Of a DNA stretch of 64,000 nucleotides, positions 1 through 12,120 are shown one piece after another. The notes beneath the pieces were generated by a model, which saw only the letters and a program-made list of their open reading frames with translations, had not been told where the DNA came from and ran no database searches. The position numbers and the translations under genes are program-made. Source of the DNA: Neurospora crassa OR74A (Eukaryota > Ascomycota > Sordariomycetes > Sordariales > Sordariaceae); contig NC_026501.1 of NCBI RefSeq assembly GCF_000182925.2, forward strand, positions 62,001 to 126,000. The letters are read 5' to 3'. Position 1 is the first letter of the stretch, and every line of letters starts with the position of its first letter.

Positions 1-141
1 GAGGCCGGAAACTCGGAACGGAGGAAGCCAAGGAAGATATAAACCACTAACAACGACATAACAAACATGGAGAAGTGAGCCTGCTATGGGATATCTGAAT
101 CCTCTTTTCACCACTCTACCTTTGTGAGGCAAACCGCCAAA

Positions 142-867
142 ATGACCATCACCCTCCGCCCCGCCACCGAGGCCGACGCCCCTTCCATCGCCCGCATCGC
201 CACAGCCGCCTTCGCCGACTCCCTCTCTCCCCTCATCTTCCCGCGCTCCCAACTGGCTACGGCAACCGTCACCGAAGCCGATCTGACCGCCGACGAGGTC
301 ACATGGCGCACGTCCATGTACATCAAGCGGATGCGCGAGGGGAAGCCATGCGTGGTTGCTGTGGAAGTTGACGAATCCACCGGTGAGGAAAAGGAAATCC
401 TGGGTTCTGCACACTGGCAAAAGCCGGGTCCTGAGGGACCAGAGGTGTTGGGGGTGGAGGTCAGGCCGGCAACGTATGACAAGGACATGTTTGCCAAAGT
501 TGTGGAGAGGTTTACGACGAAGGACAAGGAGACTTTGGGACCAAGGGGACATGAAGATTATTGGTGTGAGTATTGGTGGAGTTTGAGGACTACGGAAGGG
601 GATGAGGGCATGGACTGACGAAGAGATGGGACAGATGCAATCCTGATCAGTGTCGATCCCAAGCAGCACAGGAGGGGAATTGGGAGGAAGTTGCTGAACT
701 GGGGGTTGGCACACGCGAGGAAGGAGGGAAGGGATGCGTACTTGACTGCTACCGATGCCGGAGTGCCGCTTTATGAGGTTTGCGGGTTTGAGAGCATGGA
801 GACGTATGATTGCTACGGCGTGCCGCTGACGAGCATGGTTTGGAGGTTGGACAAGAACCGGCAGTAG
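142..867 (+). CDS. GNAT-family N-acetyltransferase (two exons)
   Basis: Predicted acetyl-CoA-dependent N-acetyltransferase of about 218 residues; the substrate cannot be told. Exon 1 is 142-565 and exon 2 is 635-867. The intron 566-634 has donor GTGAGT, a CTGAC branch point near 614 and acceptor ACAG. Splicing joins DYW to YAILISVDP and restores the frame, whereas reading through the intron hits a stop at 618. The N-terminus (ITLRPATEADAPSIARIA) is a typical GNAT beta1-alpha1. The acetyl-CoA pyrophosphate-binding motif A is the run QHRRGIGRKLLNWGL in exon 2. The ATG at 142 has a good fungal context (CCAAAATG). Base composition is normal, with no RIP damage, although the RIP-mutated block begins about 150 bp downstream. 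Family assignment is firm; the function is unknown. Confidence 0.88.
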
Positions 868-1142
868 GTGTTGGGAACAAGTGAATTGACTACAAGTAAC
901 TAAGCAGGCTAGAAGTACTACGGTGGCCCAAGTGTGACCTAGGTCGTTTATAAAATTGGTCCAAGCTCCCAATTGTAGCCAAGTGAAGGGCAAATTACTG
1001 ACACCCCACGCACACCCACACGTATACTCCTCTCCGCTAAATTAATTACTATATATTTATACCCTTCTACTTTTATATTGCGCAACTAATACTAATTATT
1101 CCTAATTATTCCCCGTTACTACTTTACCGCCGTCCTTCTTAC
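868..1142. other. intergenic transition into AT-rich block
   Basis: This is 3' flank of the acetyltransferase. Composition changes from mixed to strongly AT-rich at about 1,020-1,040. I see no gene here. Confidence 0.6.
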
Positions 1143-1682
1143 GTCCTTGCGAAATTCCAATTACGTTTACTTACTATCGGTATTATCCCTATATACTACG
1201 CTAAAAATACCTACGCCCTATAACTTCAATAGTAATACCCTGCCTAAACCCGTTAATAAGTAGGATAATAATATAATGCCTCTCGAATAGACGGCGTACC
1301 TATTGAAGAAATTGGAGTAATATAAGACAGGCTTTGCCTTTAAAATTTTAGCGGAGAATAATATAAATTAAAAATATTTAAATATAATTGGAAGTAGTTA
1401 ATTCTAATTAGTATTATTTAAATACTATTATGCTTATAGGAGGCTAATAAAATCTTTAAAAATAGGGCTTAGGAAGTTATTATTCTGAAGATCGAGATTC
1501 TAGGCAATATAATTGCAATCGCCCTTTATCTTTTCGTATAAGAAGTAACCAATACGAATAATAAGGAGTATATTTAGTATATACACCCTACGACCCTACG
1601 CCTAATAAAACAATATATTATCCCTACAAAGGAGTTTCTTAGTAGCGTTTATACTTATTATTATTATACTAGTTTGGCTAGC
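1143..1682 (+). pseudogene. relic reading frame A, 5' part (interrupted by element 1)
   Basis: If TAA/TAG are read as mutated CAA/CAG codons, one frame stays open from at least 1,143 to 1,682. The better stretch is after about 1,480 (residues such as HPTTLRLIKQY and KEFLSSVYTYYYY). The frame runs into the target-site duplication CTAGC (1,678-1,682) and resumes in phase at 10,392, beyond element 1. I do not recognise the family. Stop density is close to what AT-rich DNA would give by chance upstream of 1,480, so the 5' limit is uncertain. Confidence 0.4.
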
Positions 1683-1960
1683 TAATACTGTTGATAGGGT
1701 ATTTGAACGTTGTAACAATAATATATATCTTGATTGAATATGTGTAAGATGATGATCTGGAAAGAATCCAGAGCAGGGAGCTTACGTACGGTCGATTGAC
1801 TATAAGGTACGCAAGCCTTATCTAATTTACAAGACCCACATACGTAGGTAGGCCCCTGTGGGAGCGGTTTATTCAATTGAATAAACCCGACCGAGCGGAC
1901 TGGGCTATCCAATTAAGTAACCTAATATATAATAACGTTAGTAATACCATTCTAGTATTA
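1683..1960 (-). repeat. LTR of element 1 (3' LTR in element orientation)
   Basis: This 278-bp LTR is a direct repeat of 10,066-10,386. It begins TAATACTG, the RIP form of TGATACCG, and ends TCTAGTATTA. It is preceded by the target duplication CTAGC. The centre, about 1,750-1,910, is visibly less mutated than the ends. It supplies the 57 bp missing from the gap in the other LTR. Confidence 0.88.
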
Positions 1961-4599
1961 AATCCCGGCCGCTAAAAGGAAATACCACTATCTTTAATAA
2001 TTCAATTAATATATATATATAAATGCCTTCTCATTTCTTTCTTAATCTTAAATTCCTACTATAAGCGGGGGGCTCGCTAGTCTCGAAATAGACCTTCCTC
2101 CGCTTTTATACTAATAGCTTAACTTTATTCTTCTAAGGTCCTCCCAAGCGCTCCTAATATTCTAAGATTAATTTTTAAATATTACCTATCTCCTTCTCCG
2201 GCAACTACTTATTGCAATTGTAGCTATAATTAATTTATTTTACTAAATATTTCTATCCTCTATTCTTTTTATCCTCCGTATAATTTAAAATAATATCTAT
2301 TTTATACTCCTCGTCGTTTAATCCTTCTTAGTTATTAGTAATTAGACTAAGGGAAGGTTGGGTCCGGCTAAAAGGATTTTCTTCGGTCGGGGCCCGTTTG
2401 AAATAGGCTACTAAAATAATGGAGTAAATTCCAGCTATTTTGGGAGGTAAATCTAATTAGTAAATTAAATTACTAATTCGTTTAATAATTATAAATAGGC
2501 CTATTCATTATTAGAAGAACTTCTAGGAAGGTTGTCCTAGTAAGTAGTAACCTTTATATAATTTAAGGAATACTTTATTGCTTATAATAAAAGACTATTA
2601 TTTATAATTAATATTATATTTCCTTTTTACCTTAGCAATTATAAATACTATAGCTAACTACACTTCCTCCTTAAATCCTTCCCTCAAAGTAGAGTATTCC
2701 TTAGTTAAATCCGGAACTTTTTTTCTAGCGATTGCATCTATCGGTCCGAATAATTTAAAGTTGAAAAATTATTTGTATAGGAATAATTTAATTGAGTCGG
2801 AGTAAACGCTATTTATATTCTATTGAAGGTTGGGTAGGGCCTCCACCTAATTAGATTCGGGAAATATAAAGTAGTAGAACTATATTACAATCTCCACATC
2901 TTAATTCCTACGCTCGGCTATACTATTGCTTTAAAGGTAGTATATAGTAATTATTAACAGCTTAATACCTATTACCTTCCACATCCCTTTCTATATTTAA
3001 AATATAAATTTACAATCGTAGTCTAATATAATACTCTAAGGATAACCCTAGTCGCCCAATATTAATTCTCGTATTAATATTATACCTTAATTTTCTATTA
3101 TATATATTGAGTGCCTTAGGATAAGTTTATATCTCTTAAATAAGTAGTAGGAGATTAGTATTAAAGTATTAAAGAAATTATAGCTAGGTATATACTATAA
3201 GGTACTAGATACTAGAACCTTCGGGAGATTAATAATAAAATCTATAGTAATTGTCCGTATAGGTAATATATATTTAAAGTTAATTAGTTAATAATCGCTA
3301 ATAATAGCTTCTCTATCCGTATAATTAAATTAATAAATTAGGTAGTACTAAATATATTTTTTAATTTAGTATATCTTTCTAACTATTATATAATTTTTAA
3401 GGTTGTAGAGTATACGGTCCCTACCGAAGTAGTACTTCTCGTTATACGCCGTATTCAATATTGTTGCTACTATACCTTTTAGAATATATAGCCTTCTAAT
3501 TTTATTAGTTAGGTTAATATTATATAATAATTCGTTAATAATTTTAAAGGGGTAGCCAGTATATAAAATAATACTATTAACTTCGGTAGTATTAGTGTAG
3601 GATTTAAGTTTAATTATAATAGCGCTAAATTTTGTATCCTATTTATAAACTTTCTTAAATTAGCTTTTAATCGTTACTTCTATTTATACTTTTACTCTTA
3701 TAAAGTACACCTCCTCCTCTATAAACTATATATTATCCAAAATAGGGGTTTTATTCAATTATCTTTCTTTGTCTCTTCTAAATAAAAGTCGGTTTAAGGT
3801 ATCTAGTACGAAATTAAGTTTATCCGCGATGTAATAGACTTACAAATTGTATTGCGAAAGGTAAATAGAAGTGTTAATTAACCTCTAATTTCCTTTATTT
3901 GTAAACGAAGTATCGAATATAATTTACTTATATATACCTTTAATTATTATATAGTCTATAAGGATAATAATAAGTTAATTGTAAGAGTAAATTAGTATAT
4001 ATAACCGTTTAATTACCTAAATTAAATAGGCTACTTCTATTTTAAATAAATTATAATATATTTCAACCTTACTAAGAGCTTTACTAAGAAATATAATAAG
4101 CAAGATTTAATTTGCTAGAATTGTAGTTCTTAACGTTTATTAGTAGCCGTTTTTCAAATAGTACAATATTATACTATATCCCCTCTCCAATAAGCCGTCG
4201 ATCTATAAAAATACTTACTTTTCGAAGTCTAAATAATATAACTTTATATTATTATAAATAGCTTTTTATATTGCACTAAAAGCCTCTTTTTTGCGGTTAG
4301 TAAGTTCGTAACTAGTTTTAGCACAATAATTAATTCGCTTAACTAGATTACCGGCTACTATTACCCCTATTTTACATCCTTCTACTAAAAGTTTAACTTT
4401 CCTTTCCTACAATAATTCGACTATTTTAGTATAGTAAGGGATAAAGTACTGGATAAATCCTAATACGCTTATATATTTCTCTAAGGATTTTAAAGTATTA
4501 GGGAATTCTAAATTCCTAAATACAATTATCCTTTCGTCTGTTATCGATAGCCCTAACGTATCTACTTTAAACCCTAGGAGTTCTATATTTAAGTAAGTA

Positions 4600-5050
4600 A
4601 TATATAATTTCTTTAGGGAGAACGCAATATTCTTTAATATAAATAGGTCGAATACCTACTTTAAATATTTAAAGTAATCCTCTATTATATCCAAAAAAAT
4701 AATAATATTATTAATAAATATACAATAGAATACTAATAATACCGCTAGTAATTAGTCCATAAATCTTTATACATAGGCTAGAAAATTGTAATAACCTATT
4801 AAAGTAATATTAGGCTATTTTAATCCTTATAGGCTAATAAAAGTAAATTAATCCTAATACTATAGCTAAACGCCGAATTAGTAGAAAAAAGCCGTAGTAT
4901 TAATAATAATTATAAATTTCTTACCCCTAAGGGAAGCGATAACTTCGGACTATAGTAATAGAAAGTAATTATTTAGAATAGTAACTTTATTGAATGCTTT
5001 AAAGTCTATTATAATACAGCCTTTCTACTACCTTTTAACCGTTTATTAAA
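4600..5050 (-). pseudogene. reverse-transcriptase relic of element 1
   Basis: Read on the minus strand, 4,921-5,020 gives DFKAFNKVTILNNY followed by a Ser-Glu-Val-Ile-Ala-Ser-Leu stretch. This corresponds to the conserved D-x-R-x-L-N-K-x-T motif of Ty3/gypsy reverse transcriptases. Further on, 4,689-4,730 gives YCIFINNIIIFLD, the catalytic FIDDIVIFS box. Both catalytic Asp codons now read Asn (AAT AAT, complement of 4,707-4,712), a G-to-A change expected from RIP. Numerous stops and a missing frame make it non-functional. Confidence 0.85.
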
Positions 5051-6200
5051 TTATAAAAACTAAGTAAGTAAAAAGTATAGCGCAGTTAACCCAATTTATT
5101 TTCCCTTATTTATATAATAAGCCGAATATTTAGTTTAATACTTCTCAATCCTTTTTACTTAATAAATAGGATTTAACTCGAATATACTAATTTTACTACC
5201 CTTCTACCAATAGTATACGTATTATATCGTCCTCTTTTATTAAAATAATACCTCCTTCCTCCTATAAGGAAGGGTACTTATTTACAATTCGTTTAATTTT
5301 ATATACTAAGGCCGGGTCCTAAGTATATATATAAATACCCCTATCTATAACCTTTTTAAATAGGTTCTCAGAAATCTTAAAACCCAATATAAAATACTTT
5401 TTAATACTCAACTTTAGTAGCAACATCTCGACGTTTACCGTACTATCTAATATTTTAGTAATTTCGTATACTATATCCTCGTTTTTAAATTCAACTTTAA
5501 ATTCTACTAAAATCTCTTCGTCTATTATATTATTAATATAATCGTACTTACCCGAGGGTACCTTGTATTTTAGGAATTGCGTAGATTCGATATTATAATT
5601 AATTTCGTCTACTATATTAAAAACTCTAATAATAGGAACTTCAAATTTATAATTAAACATTATCTCTACTTATATTACGGTAGTTAAATTAATAATTATA
5701 CTTTCTATTAATACTAGGTAACCACTATTTGTAATTTTAATAATACTTCCTACGTAAAATTTTTTCGGTATAACCAACACGCTATTAATAATATTATTAA
5801 TAAATATTATTAAAAAGGATTTCGAATTTATTACTGCGTTAGCAGCGGCTGCGTACTTAGAATTTAATATAAAACTTCGTCCTTTAAGTAATAGCTTATA
5901 TTAAATTGGAATATATTCGGATTGCCTAGGTATAATTGTAGTTTTCTTAATGGTTATAACCCTACGGAAATAGGGTTTTAAATTAATTTATATAACGAAG
6001 TCGATTTAAAAATTATTAAAATTCTAAAATATAATAATTTTAGATTTATAATCTATATTAGTAACGTATAAATAGAGAAAGTTATTATTAAATAGAATAT
6101 TTAATTCTAACTCCTTAATTACCTATACCCTTTTAATAAATTTTATTAATGTAGGGTTACTATTCTTATCGAATCCTTTAAAATAAATTTTAAAAGTAGC

Positions 6201-6575
6201 CTACTTAAAAATATGGACCGCCTTTCTTCCTACCCTTTTTACTTTAATATTACGTACCTTAATAGTATATTTTAATATTTTAAGGAATTTCCTACTAATA
6301 AAAGTTCGGCCAGTACTAAGGTCTATATATATTTCAACGGCGTAACTATCTAGGCTTAATTTGGCGTTAACTCTTATATATATATAATTAGAAATAGGAC
6401 TATTATCGATATTAATAATAATTATTATTATACATACTTCGCGGATCTTTATTAGAATTATTATTTTAATAGGAACCGGCGTAATTCGGGGGACGGGAAT
6501 TGGCTCTTCTCCTTTTAATTTTCCTTCGGCTATTAATTTATACTTTTTTAGGTATTTAAATAATATATTGCGCAA
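6201..6575 (-). pseudogene. retropepsin-region relic of element 1
   Basis: This is the longest surviving open stretch of the element, 124 codons. It contains VEIYIDLSTGRTFISRKFL, which matches the active-site region of retroviral-type aspartic proteases in gypsy elements (a D-x-G-x-x-x-x-x-I-S arrangement). Element 2 has the closely similar EIYIDLGIAKTIISREFL at 18,855-18,910. It lies just upstream, in element orientation, of the reverse transcriptase, as expected for pol. The frame is not intact outside this stretch. Confidence 0.6.
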
Positions 6576-6884
6576 TTAGTATTATATTTTATAATAGCCG
6601 TATATTTATTATTTAGGGGTTAGAAGTAATAGGGTTTTAAACTTTTTAATCCGAAATAGAATTCTAAACTTCTTAATCTTAATAGTTAGTAGTAATTAGT
6701 AATAATCCCGGTACTTATCCTTACCCTTCTGAATTTTAAAATACTTAGAGTATTTATAATACTTTTTTAATAATTCTAGGACCAAATATACCGTTATATT
6801 ATCTATATTTTCTTTAGAATCCGAATCTTTATTAGCCTTACTTTCCCTTACGTAATAAATATAATTATATACCTTTTTATTATA

Positions 6885-7110
6885 AACGAAATTGTAATTG
6901 CAATTTTAGTCGCAATATCGATCTTAATTACAATTTATAACTTTATTATAATAAATATCCCAATTGCGGTTACAATTATAATTATAATCCTAATTATAAT
7001 TATAATTACGGTTTTAATTATGCTTATAACTTTAATTATAGTAGCAATCTTAGCTTCAATCGTAATTATAATCTTAATTATAATTATAGTTATAGGAGTC
7101 GAAGCTTATT
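6885..7110 (-). repeat. low-complexity Asp/Tyr/Arg/Gln-rich tract in element 1
   Basis: The minus strand gives alternating codons of the type Y-N-Y-N-Q-D-Y-N-Y. With G-to-A changes allowed for, this is an (R/Y/Q)-D-rich low-complexity tract. It lies upstream of the protease relic in the element's orientation, probably at the gag/pol junction. A matching tract with the same relative position occurs in element 2. Confidence 0.5.
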
Positions 7111-10048
7111 CGGTTATTAGGGCCTCCTCGGTTTAAATTAAATTCTTACTTAACTACGGCCGTAAGTATCGCTTAGAATATTATAATTAACTATATATAA
7201 TTAATTAAAAATTCTCCCTCAACCGGGGCTTTTAAATACTATTTTATTTGTAGGTCTATATTCAATTAGATTTATATTATTATTCTATACTAGTTAGTAT
7301 TATCCTTAGTAAGAGTATTTATTACTTTAGTATAACGTATTTACTTTTAAATATAATAAGTAAGAGTACTATAATTATTATTAATATTACGGAAGTAAAA
7401 TCGGCCCTTTATAAACTTCGTAGTAGCTATAGCGGAGTTTGGTGAAAAGTATAAAATTAAGTAGTCTAATAATTCGTAAATACCCTTCTCCTTTTAATTA
7501 AACTTAGTACTACTATCTATTTCTATTATCTACTAAATATAAACGGTTTTAATTAAATAAATATAAAATAAACGTATAAATTACTTATTTATTTTACTTA
7601 TTAGGTATTTTTACTTTATATTAATAATAAAAGATAATATTTATTTATAAAAAGTATAAATATTAATATATATAGTATATTTACTATTATTAATAATACT
7701 TTAATCTTTAGGGTCGTATCTATTAGGGTCGAAGCTTCCAATATCCTTTCGCTTAACCTTCTCAAAATCTTTGTAGTTGTTATTATTATAACTATATCCG
7801 TAGTACTAATTATTTAAGTTATTATATCCTCCTCTACTTCTTTTTAGTAGGGAGTTTCTACTGTTACTACTACTATAGTAGGGATAATAGGAGCGACCGC
7901 CTATATTAGGCGTATAGGGGCTACTTCCTCCGCCTCCTCCGGCGTTGGATAGGGAGTCCAGTAGACTTCCTCCTCCTCCGAAGAGACTATCGTTGCTATA
8001 TATAATTTTAGCATCGCCTATTATTTACTTGGGCGGAATATTTTCGGCGATTATAATAGGCTTAGTAGGAGAATTAAATAATAGAGCGTTTAATATTTAA
8101 AATTAATATAATATTTAAACTTTAGTAGAGGGTGGTACTATTATTCCTTTGAAATTAGGCTACTTTATAGGAAGTGGGTTTATAATTTAAAGCGGGGTAG
8201 ATTAGGTTCGAGTTATATTAATAATAATATTCTATAGTTCTAGCGGCGTAGTAATTATTTTAGGCTTAATAATTTCCTTAATATTTTAATTAGCCCTAAT
8301 AAATAAAGTATATTCTTAGAAGGGATTGGTCGGAAATAATATTTTATAGGGGGCTTCTTCGGGTATACTTTTTATAGAAGTTTAAAAGGCTTAAGTTTTA
8401 TTCTTAGTATAAATTTTATTTTTAGTAATTATTTTAGCTAAATAATTATATATTATAGTTTTAAATAATATACTAAAAATATTATTAGCTTTGTAAGTAA
8501 TTATTTTAGCCGTTAGTTTAATAGGAGTAGAAGGGCCTTAGTCCTCTTCTAATTAAATTCGTATAGGGCTAGGAGGAGTATAAAAGTTGTTAGATAATCC
8601 TTTAAGTACCTTTTCCCGGATTTCCTTAGTTACTTCGGTACGGACGCTATTAACCTATTTAATAATATTATTTATAATAATCTTAGCTATTTCTTTTTAC
8701 TAATTAGTAAGCTTCTTAATAATACTATTTAATAATAATTCAAAATGCTTTTTCTAAGTATTAATTTATTCGTTTAAAGCGGTTTAAAAATCGCTATTAA
8801 TATTATAATGCTATAAATTATATATTACTTCGTTCTATTTATTGGACTCGTCGATTATTTTCCGAATATTAGCTAATTGCCTAACTAATATATTGCTAAT
8901 ACAAGTAAATTCCCTAGTAAATAAATTATTGATTTTCTTATAGTCCTTATCTAATAAATCTTAAATATTAATTAATTGTAATGTAATTTAATTAAATAGG
9001 GCGTCGATTTATCTATCGAACTTAGTATCCAAATATTCGATTAATTCCTTATTATTATTAAATTTAATTAGTTTTACCGGAAGAGCTTTATTAGGGTCGC
9101 TATAGGGTAGATTTATAATTCTAAATTCGTACTCCAACCTTAACTATAATTTAGGATTTTAATTTTATAATATTTCGTATTGAAAGTAATTTATAGAGGG
9201 GTATTAGAATTTGTAATAAAGGTCGGTAATAGGAGGAGTATAAATATTAATTAATAAAGGCTTACTACGAGGTTCTATAGTGGTAATTATATACAATTCG
9301 TTATATTCGGATTAATATAAGTTAGTTTCGCTTTTAATATAATTAATATTATTATTTATACTACGAATATATTTATTCTAAATATTTAATATATCCGTTA
9401 AACTATTGTAATTTCGGGTTTGCTAATTTAAAAGGCTTAATCCGACTTTAGAAGTAGGGAGAATGTTCTAGAGGTTTGGAATAGGACCGTCGGATTTAAT
9501 AAAGGAACTAAATATAGCGAAAGATCCCCAAATTGGCCTAAAGTATATTAAATAAGTACAAATTTAAGTATAATTTTATAATAATAATAACCGGTATTAA
9601 GGGTATAGATAGTACGTAATTAGGAATTAAAATAGAAGAAGATATTATTACGTACCTAAGTTCGGTAGTAGAGGAAACCTTTAGCATCTAGGTTTTACAA
9701 TACTAGGATCTAGGTAGTAATATACGGTTACTTAAATTCGCTATATAAGGTAGAGGAGTATAAATTAACTACGTAATTACCCAAATTCATCGTATAATTA
9801 AAGTAATTCTCTATAAATATTTAAGTTTATTATAAAGAGGGGAAGAATGTATTGACTAAATAAATAAAACGCTTTCTTTTTAAATTAGAAAGGTAATTAT
9901 ATAATTATAAGAGTACCTAAATTCGTCTTATATACTTAAAGATGCTTCGAGGGAAGCGATTTCGCTATCGTTATACAACGTTACTTAGTACCTTCTTAAT
10001 AAGGCTGGTTGATAATAATACTATAGTATAGTTTAGGTTAAGTAATTA

Positions 10049-10063
10049 AAGTTGTAGTTACTA
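10049..10063 (-). other. putative tRNA primer-binding site, element 1
   Basis: Two bases inside the LTR, the minus strand reads TAGTAACTACAAC. Element 2 has TAGTAGCTACAACTG at exactly the same 2-base offset. Undoing RIP-type G-to-A changes gives TGGTAGCTACAACT, which starts with the TGG expected opposite a tRNA CCA end. The tRNA itself is not identified. Confidence 0.55.
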
Positions 10064-10065
10064 TT

Positions 10066-10386
10066 TAATACCGTTAATAAGGTATTTAAACGTTGTAATA
10101 ATAATATATATTTTAATTAAATATATATAAGATAATAATTTAGAAAGAATCTAGAGTAGGGAATTTACGTACAGTCGATTGACTATAAGGCACGCAAGCC
10201 TTATNNNNNNNNNNNNNNNNNNNNNNNNNNNNNNNNNNNNNNNNNNNNNNNNNNNNNNNNNNNNNNNNNNNNNNNNNNNNNNNNNNNNNNNNNNNNNNNN
10301 NNNNAAATGAACCCGACCGAGCGGGCTGGGCCATCCAGTCAGGTGACCTGACATGTGATGACGCCAGCGATACCATTCCGGTATCA
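10066..10386 (-). repeat. LTR of element 1 (5' LTR in element orientation), with gap
   Basis: Direct repeat of 1,683-1,960. It contains a 100-N gap at 10,205-10,304. Replacing that gap by the 57 bp present in the partner gives 278 bp, equal to the partner. The end at 10,310-10,386 keeps CpA/TpG-rich, unmutated-looking sequence (for example CAGGTGACCTGACATG), unlike the rest. It is followed by the target duplication CTAGC at 10,387-10,391. Confidence 0.88.
10205..10304. other. assembly gap (100 N)
   Basis: A run of exactly 100 N inside the LTR. From the partner LTR the real missing sequence is 57 bp (equivalent of 1,822-1,878), so 100 is a placeholder. Confidence 0.95.
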
Positions 10387-10391
10387 CTAGC

Positions 10392-10604
10392 AAATATTCG
10401 TTTAAAATGTAGGAGAAGGAGAAGGAGAAGAAGAAGGAGTTGGCCGAAAATATTTAGGAGCTTTAGACTAAGGATAATAAAGACGAAATAATAGAGGAGA
10501 TGACTCTTAGTGACCTAGAGGAGATAGAGGCGATTTTGGTAGAGGATAAGAAGCGACGTAAGGCAACTAAAACTTCGCCCCTTAAACGTAAGAGAAGTAT
10601 GTAA
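10392..10604 (+). pseudogene. relic reading frame A, 3' part
   Basis: A frame of 70 codons with only three TAG codons (each a plausible mutated CAG) ends at a TAA at 10,602. It is very Lys/Glu-rich (EKEKEKKKELAENI), then acidic (TLSDLEEIEAILVEDKKRR), with a basic, nuclear-signal-like tail (PLKRKRSM). It is clearly less AT-rich than its surroundings. It is in phase with the frame that ends at 1,682 once element 1 and one CTAGC copy are removed. The look is of the C-terminus of a transposon- or nucleus-targeted protein, but I do not recognise it. Confidence 0.55.
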
Positions 10605-12120
10605 GGGTATACTTTATATACTCTTTTCTTCAATTTATACTTTATAATATTTTAATTTTTAATACACTTTTCAATTATATTTATACGTACTTCTTATATT
10701 AAAAATATATTGTATAATACTATATATATAATAAACTATAAAAAGGATTATATAACTTATTTTCTTATAAATATAAATTTATATTATTTAAGATCAACTA
10801 ACGTTGGTTGATTATAAACAACTATTTTTCCAACAATATAAATATAGTATATATAGTATATTTTAAATGTACCTTCTAGAATTATTTTCTAGTGGTTAAA
10901 ATTTTATAAATTTTATAAGAATTCAAAATAGAAATAATATTATTACGTTATATATTAATATTTAAATATAAAATAGATTTTAAAATTATATTATAATAGA
11001 AAAAAGAATTAAATTTCTTAAGAAATTAAAAATTACTTTTATAATATATATAATATATTATATTTAATAGAAGTATATAGGTAAGTTATAAATAAATAAA
11101 AGTATTTAAAAATGGAATATTGAAATTATGAATTTATATATAAGTAAAGCAATAGAAATACTTTAATTTTGTAAAAGAATAAAAAATAAACTATTCCTTT
11201 TAAAAATATATATATTTAAATAATAGTATAAAGTAATAAAATAAAAAGAAAAGATAATAAAGCTTATTATATTTATTAATAAAATACTAGTAGTAGAATA
11301 TATAAATATAAAAGAAGTACTATTAAATATATATATATATATATAGAAGAGTAGTAGTAATAATATCCAATATATAAATATTTATCAAACTAGTCCTTTA
11401 TAAAATAGTTATTCCGTATTATATATCTTTATATATTAGAAACTATACTATATTATATTAAGTTGAAAAACTCTGTAGAATATAAATAAAGTCTATTTAG
11501 TACTATAATATTTAATATAATTAATATATTTATTTTATACCTTAAATATCCCTTTTTAAATATTAGAAGTTAAAGGTTTTTTTATTATAAAGTAAAAATA
11601 GTTAAAGTTTTAATAATTATTTATTACCCTTCTATATGTATTAAAGTTGTAGATAATTAGTTGTTATTTATTAAATATTTAATAAAAGTTATTTTATAAA
11701 AATATAATAATATAAGAATATAGAATATTAATAAATAATAAATATTAACTACTTAAATAGTTTTATATATATTAGAAAATAGAAATTTTATAATTTAATA
11801 TAATCTTATAATATTATATAATAATATAATATATTAAAAGTATTTATTTTAAATAAATATAAAATTAATATAATTATATATAATAAAGTATAATTCTATA
11901 TACCCTTCTAGTAGGTTAGTAAAGTAGAATATTATTAAATTTATATAATAATATAGGATTTTTACAACCATATAAATATATAGGAGGTACGATTAACTGC
12001 CTTTGTTTGCAATTAGCTACTATTAATTATAGTTAGGACTAGAGGATTGGGTATATTTCTGCCGGTTTTAGATTCTATGTATTAAATTGCTAAAATTATA
12101 TTCTACTCCTTAATATTCTA
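10605..12120. other. featureless AT-rich spacer
   Basis: Extremely AT-rich with no coding signal on either strand. It contains the near-palindrome ATCAACTAACGTTGGTTGAT at 10,793-10,812, of unknown meaning. Confidence 0.6.

Larger units (their letters stand above)
1683..10386 (-). mobile_element. Ty3/gypsy-type LTR retrotransposon 1, RIP-mutated
   Basis: The element is bounded by direct LTRs 1,683-1,960 and 10,066-10,386, with the 5-bp target duplication CTAGC at 1,678-1,682 and 10,387-10,391. LTR ends are TGATACC...GGTATCA, partly RIP-changed to TAATAC/GTATTA. The coding direction is minus. From right to left it has a primer-binding site, a presumed gag region (about 7,200-10,000), an Asp/Arg/Tyr-rich tract (6,885-7,110), a retropepsin relic (about 6,290-6,380) and a reverse transcriptase (about 4,600-5,050). 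The presumed integrase region lies at 2,000-4,400, where no motif could be fixed by eye. All frames carry many stops, so the element is dead. The order protease-RT before integrase and the RT sequence fit Ty3/gypsy. Confidence 0.9.

Noticed and set aside
10793-10812. Near-palindrome ATCAACTAACGTTGGTTGAT as a transposon terminus
   Set aside because: A similar string near 24,476 is only partly alike, and no paired ends, target duplication or transposase could be tied to it.
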